In this document: piece by piece, positions 60,274 to 64,000 of the stretch
How the letters are laid out: the number at the start of each line of letters is the position of its first letter
Position numbering within the stretch: the stretch's first letter is position 1
Source: Herbidospora yilanensis
Lineage (GTDB): Bacteria; Actinomycetota; Actinomycetes; Streptosporangiales; Streptosporangiaceae
DNA: 64,000 bases
Direction: 5' to 3'
Assembly: GCF_001570565.1 (NCBI RefSeq)
Contig: NZ_BBXE01000019.1
Location: 223,746 to 287,745 of the forward strand
Program-made: the position numbers and the translations under genes
The notes under the pieces: generated by a model
Databases searched by the model: none
Told to the model about the DNA's origin: nothing
Seen by the model: the letters and a program-made list of their open reading frames with translations, nothing else

Positions 60274-60759
60274 ATGACATATCCGGAACCGCGCTACCTG
60301 GGGGACACCGGGGAGATCAACGCCACCTACCTCCCGCACGGCGCCCCGCCCGACATCACCTACCAGAACGGCGGAAGCTGCACCTACCTCGCCACCGGCG
60401 CCAGCACCGACGGCAAGTTCGGCCTCTACCGCTGGGACATGGGCGCCAAACCCAGCGGGCCCGCCCCGCACTTCCACCGCAGCCTCACCGAATCGTTCTT
60501 CATCCTCACCGGCACGGTCCGCATCTACAACGGCGAGCAGTGGATCACCACGGTGCCCGGCGACTTCGTCCACGTCCCCGAAGGCGGCGTCCACGGATTC
60601 CGCAACGAATCGGGCGAACCGGCCAGCCTCCTGCTGATCTTCTCACCGGGGGCGCCCCGCGAGGGCTACTTCGAGGGCATCGCCGAATGGGCCGCCTCCG
60701 GCCGCACCGACCAGGAGTTCTTCGTCCGCCACGACACCTTCTGGGTCGACGAGAGGTGA
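60274..60759 (+). CDS. Cupin-domain protein
   Basis: 161 residues from ATG at 60274 (60262 possible). Cupin_2 motifs PHFHRSLTESFFILTGTVRIY and PGDFVHVPEGGVHGF supply His/Glu metal ligands. Metal and substrate unknown; similar to quercetinase-like or sugar-binding cupins. A CATGAT hexamer 7 nt upstream suggests a leaderless start. Confidence 0.85.
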   Translation: MTYPEPRYLGDTGEINATYLPHGAPPDITYQNGGSCTYLATGASTDGKFGLYRWDMGAKPSGPAPHFHRSLTESFFILTGTVRIYNGEQWITTVPGDFVHVPEGGVHGFRNESGEPASLLLIFSPGAPREGYFEGIAEWAASGRTDQEFFVRHDTFWVDER

Positions 60760-60859
60760 CACCCGCGCCGGACCGTGCGACTGTCGATCACGGCAAAACC
60801 CGGGAAAGCGGCGCACCCATCGGAATAATCAGAGGTTTCCGGAGCAATGGGGGTAAATC

Positions 60860-61969
60860 GTGTGGCCGGTCGTGATGGCGGCGGTCCTGGTGGGCAGCAC
60901 GGGCGTGGCCCCGGCCGCCGAGGCGTCGAGGTGGCGGCCCGCGCCGCTCCCGCCCAAGGCGGGCCACGACTCCTTCGCCCACGTGACGGCGAGCGGCGCG
61001 AAGGACATCTGGGCGGCGAGCGGCGCCAATAGCGTCCTGGTGTCCGGGTCCAACGCGGTGTCCAACGCGGTCCTGCTCGAACGCTTCGACGGCAGGCGCT
61101 GGCGGCCGATGCCCAGGCCGACCGGCGCGATCACCGCCCTGTCCGCCTCGTCGGCGGGCGACGTGTGGGCGCTCACCTCCGGCCGGTCCCACCGCTGGGA
61201 CGGCAAGGGCTGGCGGGTCATGCGGTCCTTCTCCCCAACGGCCCACGTCCTGCTCGCCGCCGTCCCCGGCGGCGCCTGGGTGTCGGAACAGGGGAGACTG
61301 AGCCGGTACGACGGCACACACTGGCAGCCCGTCCCCCTTCCGGCCGATTTCGAACTCGGCGCGTTACGCATCCAGGGACGCGACGTCTGGGTGCTCGGCC
61401 GGTACAAATCCGGTAAGGCCATCTACGACACGATCGAGGGCGGCAGCCCCGCCGCGCTGCGCTGGACCGGCCGCGCACTGGCCCGGGTGCCCGTCACCGC
61501 GCCGGCGAACCTCCGCGCCCACCTCCAGATCGACGACGTCGTCACCGGCAAAGGCGGCGACCTGTGGCTCTCCGGCCACTCGGTCCTCGACGGCGACCGC
61601 CTGCCGGTCCTGCAGCGGCGCGGCTCCACGTGGACGACCCTGACCCCGCCCCGCACCCCACCGCCGGAGAACATCGAACCCGACGGGGCCGGAGGCGTCT
61701 GGTTCGACTACGGCCTCGACCAGCCGCTCTGGCGCAACCGCGCCGGGAAGTGGACGAAGGTCGCCGCCCCCAAGCCGCCCTCCGGCCGCCGCTGGGGCCT
61801 CTTCACGAACTTCGGGGCGGCCACCACGGCGCACATCCCGGGGACGACGCTCCTGGTGCGAGCGGGAGCGACGTCGGTTCCCGCGCCGGGGAACTCCTAC
61901 GACCCGGAGACGAGCAGGAAGGCCCACGAGTCGGCCGACCGGGTGCTCATGACCGGCCCGCACTCGTGA
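60860..61969 (+). CDS. Secreted WD/kelch-like repeat protein
   Basis: 369 residues. A short hydrophobic N-terminus ending APAAEA looks like a signal peptide. The rest is a series of beta repeats with D-I/V-W-A/V motifs (AKDIWAAS, AGDVWALT, GGAWVSE, GRDVWVLG, GGDLWLSG, GGVWFDY), a propeller layout common in secreted actinomycete proteins. No enzymatic motif. GTG start with a GGGGG stretch upstream. Confidence 0.72.
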   Translation: MWPVVMAAVLVGSTGVAPAAEASRWRPAPLPPKAGHDSFAHVTASGAKDIWAASGANSVLVSGSNAVSNAVLLERFDGRRWRPMPRPTGAITALSASSAGDVWALTSGRSHRWDGKGWRVMRSFSPTAHVLLAAVPGGAWVSEQGRLSRYDGTHWQPVPLPADFELGALRIQGRDVWVLGRYKSGKAIYDTIEGGSPAALRWTGRALARVPVTAPANLRAHLQIDDVVTGKGGDLWLSGHSVLDGDRLPVLQRRGSTWTTLTPPRTPPPENIEPDGAGGVWFDYGLDQPLWRNRAGKWTKVAAPKPPSGRRWGLFTNFGAATTAHIPGTTLLVRAGATSVPAPGNSYDPETSRKAHESADRVLMTGPHS

Positions 61970-62190
61970 TTAGGGATCTCGGCCGGCGTCGGCGACCTTC
62001 AAGGGAAAGCACCTGGCGGGTGCCCTGCCTGGGTCGGCGTCGACCCAGGTGGAGAACCGAGTCATGGCCGCGGCCCGGCCGGCCGCCATGGTGATGCGGC
62101 ACTGGCTCTCCTTCGCGGCCACGGCACCTCGACGGTGCCGGGCCGTCGTGCACGTGGATGACCCCAGCGGCCAAAAGAAGTACAAAGTTG
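61970..62190. other. Gap without a convincing gene
   Basis: GC-rich stretch after the secreted-protein gene. Short frames exist on both strands but none has a ribosome site, family motif or consistent codon use. It may be degraded coding sequence. Confidence 0.5.
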
Positions 62191-62222
62191 ATACCAAACA
62201 GAATTCACCTTCTGTCTGGTAT
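62191..62222 (-). terminator. AT-rich hairpin, probable terminator of the L7/L12-like gene
   Basis: 13-base arms (62191-62203 and 62210-62222) with one mismatch and a 6-nt loop. Downstream on the minus strand is a T-rich run (ACTTTGTACTTCTTTTGG), as for an intrinsic terminator. It may also act as an operator, being flanked by TTGATA and TATAGC. Confidence 0.55.
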
Positions 62223-62248
62223 AGCCATCTTTGCCCTATATGACGGTT

Positions 62249-62698
62249 TCAGATGAGGCCGACGAACGCCTCGGCCTGTTCCTGGTTCATGCCGGTCTCG
62301 CCCCGCACCAGGAAGATCGCCTGCTCGGTCCGCCCGGCCTCCTTGAGCTCGCGGACCCGGCCGGCGAGGTCGGGGCCGGTCTGCAGCGCCCGTTCGGTGC
62401 TGGTGGGGAGGTAGCGGCCCGCGATGATCGATTCGGTGACGAACTTGGCGTCGCGCAGCCCGAGGCCCGTTTCCTGCCGGACGAGTTTGATCGCCTCCAG
62501 GACCCGGCCTTCGGCGCCGAGTTCGCGGACGCGGTCGCGGATGGGTTCGGCGATCTGCGGGATGACGCCGGGCGCCCAGTAGGCGACTTGGGCGCGGGGT
62601 CGTCCGCCGGCGGCTCTGACGGCGAGCAGGACGATGCCGGCGATGACGCCGAGGAGGATCAGCAGGACCAGGAGTTCGGCGGGTCCGACGTTGCCCAT
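62249..62698 (-). CDS. Membrane protein with two L7/L12 C-terminal-like domains
   Basis: 149 residues. One N-terminal membrane helix (ELLVLLILLGVIAGIVLLAV) is followed by two copies of a helix-strand motif like the ribosomal L7/L12 C-terminus: EGRVLEAIKLVRQETGLGLRDAKFVTE and AGRTEQAIFLVRGETGMNQEQAEAFV. Not a ribosomal protein; the role of this small actinobacterial family is unknown. Confidence 0.8.
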   Translation of the reverse strand: MGNVGPAELLVLLILLGVIAGIVLLAVRAAGGRPRAQVAYWAPGVIPQIAEPIRDRVRELGAEGRVLEAIKLVRQETGLGLRDAKFVTESIIAGRYLPTSTERALQTGPDLAGRVRELKEAGRTEQAIFLVRGETGMNQEQAEAFVGLI

Positions 62699-62730
62699 GA
62701 CGGTGATCTTACGACGGCTTTGCCTGCTCG

Positions 62731-62750
62731 ATAATGAACATTATGTCAAG
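62731..62750. promoter_or_regulatory. AT palindrome and TTGACA upstream of the L7/L12-like gene
   Basis: ATAATG-AA-CATTAT (62731-62744) adjoins TTGACA on the minus strand, 35-50 bp before the ATG. Candidate promoter with an overlapping operator. Confidence 0.4.
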
Positions 62751-63067
62751 TTGGCTGGCGGGGGTGAAAGGTTCACCGTGCCGGGCGGCGCGCGCGGGCG
62801 CGGTTGTGCTGGTGGGTGCGGGTGCCGGCCCGGTCGTGAGCGGGTCTCGGAATTGACCGGTGCGGGCGGCGGGGTCGAACATCGCCGTTCGTCCGGCTTT
62901 CGGCGGGCATGACGTGTCGGCGGGATGGGTGGCGCCGGTGTTCGGGTGGTCGGTCGCGGCGGTGTCGACCACTTCTTGCCGGGGCCGCCGGTGGAGACGG
63001 CCGCGCGGGTTACGGCGGTGGCTCGCGCGTGGTCGTCCCCCGTCGCCTGCCGGTGCCGGGGCGTGGT

Positions 63068-63115
63068 GAGGGGCCCCTCTTTCCCGTCTGCCGGGAGGGG
63101 GCCCCTCTCCTTTTT
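63068..63115 (+). terminator. Orphan intrinsic terminator
   Basis: Perfect 10-bp stem GAGGGGCCCC (63068-63077) with GGGGCCCCTC (63098-63107), then TCCTTTTT. It is oriented for a plus-strand transcript, but no plus-strand gene is left upstream. Confidence 0.75.
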
Positions 63116-63116
63116 C

Positions 63117-63143
63117 CCGTTACGGCTCCGCCTGGCCGGCGCC
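63117..63143. repeat. Dispersed 27-bp repeat, copy 2
   Basis: CCGTTACGGCTCCGCCTGG followed by CCGGCGCC, one base different from 47592-47618, again just after a terminator and T-run. Confidence 0.75.
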
Positions 63144-63260
63144 GGCCGCCGTCGTGGGCTGGGGCCGGGTGGGCGGCGGCCGGGCGTGCCGGGTCGCCGC
63201 CGCTACGGGTTCACGCTCCCGGCGTCGCGGCCATGGGTCCGCTCCCCTGCCTCGTCGGTG

Positions 63261-63341
63261 ACGTCATCGGCGTCGGTGTGGGGCTCCTGGGCCGCCCGCG
63301 GGCTGCGCCCGAAACCGCGGACGTCCGGCCCGCACCACCCG
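63261..63341 (-). pseudogene. Fragment of an alpha/beta hydrolase gene
   Basis: About 80 bp, roughly 90% identical in inverted orientation to 45335-45415 inside the intact hydrolase gene (the segment encoding [14 protein letters not shown] and beyond), with one inserted base that shifts the frame. No flanking hydrolase sequence remains. Confidence 0.75.
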
Positions 63342-63404
63342 CCTCCCCCGCTCGTGCTGAGGGCCGTTGCCGCCGGAGCCGCCGCGTCGACTACGCCGCG
63401 TCGA

Positions 63405-63788
63405 CTACAGGGAGTAGTCGAGGGTGTAGTGGTGGCCGTCGTCGTTGATGATCTGGCCGGCGCCGGTGATGCCGGTGAGCTCGCCTGTCCCGGAGGTGGC
63501 GACGATCTCCCAGCGCATCCACGGGGTGCCGTCCGCTCCCCCGCCGGCGCTGTGGGCCAGGACGAAGGTTCCTTTGCGGCCGTTGAGGGTGCCGTCGACG
63601 TGTTCGAGGCCGGTGTAGGCGGCGGGGCCGTCGGGGGTGGCGACGGTGAGGATCTCGGTGGTGGAGGTTGCGGTCAGGTCGCCGGTGAAGTGTTTGGTGA
63701 GGCGGTGGCGGGCGATGGTGGCGCCGGGGTGCTCGTCGGTGGCGAGGGTGTCCCAGCTGGTGATGTCGAAGGTTCCGGTCGCGTGCAT
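63405..63788 (-). CDS. DUF3224-domain protein
   Basis: 127 residues. ATGTFDITSWDT at the start, LTKHFTGDLTATSTTEILT in the middle and a final ELTGITGAGQIINDDGHHYTLDYSL match DUF3224, a small beta-barrel of unknown function common in soil bacteria. Upstream are two direct repeats TGTCAGGTT (63812 and 63822) spaced one helical turn. Confidence 0.88.
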   Translation of the reverse strand: MHATGTFDITSWDTLATDEHPGATIARHRLTKHFTGDLTATSTTEILTVATPDGPAAYTGLEHVDGTLNGRKGTFVLAHSAGGGADGTPWMRWEIVATSGTGELTGITGAGQIINDDGHHYTLDYSL

Positions 63789-63895
63789 GGGTTGATGGTC
63801 GTGGTGATTGTTGTCAGGTTCTGTCAGGTTGCGGTCGTCGAGGGCGGGTGGGTGCTGGGTAGGGATGTCGGGGTCTGGGGTGGAGAGGGGTTGTC

Positions 63896-64000
63896 GTGGT
63901 GGTGCGGTTGCGGGTGTCGGCGGAGGCGGATGTGCCGGCGGAGCGGTTGTTCTCGGTGATGACGGACTGGCCGCGGCATCGGGAGTGGATGGTGCTGACC
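63896..64000 (+). CDS. SRPBCC-family protein, 3' end outside the window
   Basis: 35 codons visible: VVVRLRVSAEADVPAERLF then SVMTDWPRHREWMVLT, the first strand and helices of a START/SRPBCC (polyketide cyclase-like) fold. GGAGAGGGG lies 5 nt upstream of the first of three consecutive GTG codons. Divergent from the DUF3224 gene. Confidence 0.7.
   Translation, partial: MVVRLRVSAEADVPAERLFSVMTDWPRHREWMVLT

Larger units (their letters stand above)
62751..63404. other. Gene-poor stretch with relics
   Basis: No reading frame here has a ribosome site plus a recognisable product. It contains an orphan terminator, a dispersed repeat and an inverted fragment of an alpha/beta hydrolase gene, listed separately. 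It reads as decayed accessory DNA. Confidence 0.6.

Noticed and set aside
61970..62243. Short frames on both strands
   Set aside because: No ribosome site, motif or consistent codon bias; one runs through the terminator hairpin.
62709..62972. 87-codon minus frame
   Set aside because: No ribosome site, low complexity, and it covers the likely promoter of the L7/L12-like gene.

Overview
The window is a 64 kb stretch of very GC-rich actinobacterial chromosome. RbpA, a HelD-type RNA polymerase helicase, adjacent lnt and ppm genes, FxsA, TipA-like and WYL regulators, and many starts with a TANNNT hexamer 6-9 nt upstream (probable leaderless transcripts) all fit a Streptosporangiales- or Streptomyces-type actinomycete. 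The genus cannot be fixed from the sequence. Nearly all starts were re-chosen from ribosome binding sites, overlaps and family N-termini.

Left end (1-5.1 kb): a compact lanthipeptide locus on the minus strand. Two precursor peptides lie upstream and a third downstream of an APH-like kinase and a protein that fuses a HopA1-type lyase domain to a complete LanC cyclase domain. A kinase plus a HopA1 protein is the class V dehydratase pair; here the LanC cyclase is attached to the HopA1 half. A divergent M1 aminopeptidase follows. Its family includes enzymes known to trim class III lanthipeptide leaders.

7.6-18.6 kb: a minus-strand run of flavin monooxygenase, O-methyltransferase, RNB ribonuclease, 5'-3' exonuclease and SpoIIE phosphatase; an M24 peptidase and an Lrp regulator; then a sugar operon (ROK regulator, GH4 glycosidase, BadF kinase). 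18.6-36.4 kb: helD, a candidate structured RNA with a 48-bp perfect palindrome, lnt-ppm-fxsA, an ECF sigma factor with its partner, rbpA, a UMF1 transporter, GDPD, two RNA methyltransferases, a TraR/DksA protein, a fused SecDF and a MoxR-DUF58-VWA operon.

36.4-47.6 kb: a kinase-like membrane protein; a TetR regulator with two matching palindromic operators around an acyl-CoA dehydrogenase-thioesterase-alcohol dehydrogenase operon; a DUF2268 protease; TauE; an MFS carrier; divergent DeoR and WYL regulators; and a hydrolase and an aldo/keto reductase sharing one palindromic operator.

47.7-50.7 kb: the most disturbed part. A MarR-SDR pair has been split by a decayed cassette (thioredoxin-like fragment, S26 signal peptidase, MauE, broken ABC exporter ATPase) lying between 90-bp direct repeats. 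It looks like the remnant of a peptide export and maturation cluster. 50.8-64 kb: an RND transporter, purB, a GNAT protein, DUF4037, HAD, a TipA-like regulator, an orphan tyrosine recombinase, a cupin, a secreted protein, a membrane protein with L7/L12-like domains, a 700-bp gene-poor stretch with an orphan terminator, a dispersed repeat and a hydrolase gene fragment, then DUF3224 and the start of an SRPBCC gene. I saw no rRNA, tRNA, CRISPR array or intact insertion sequence.
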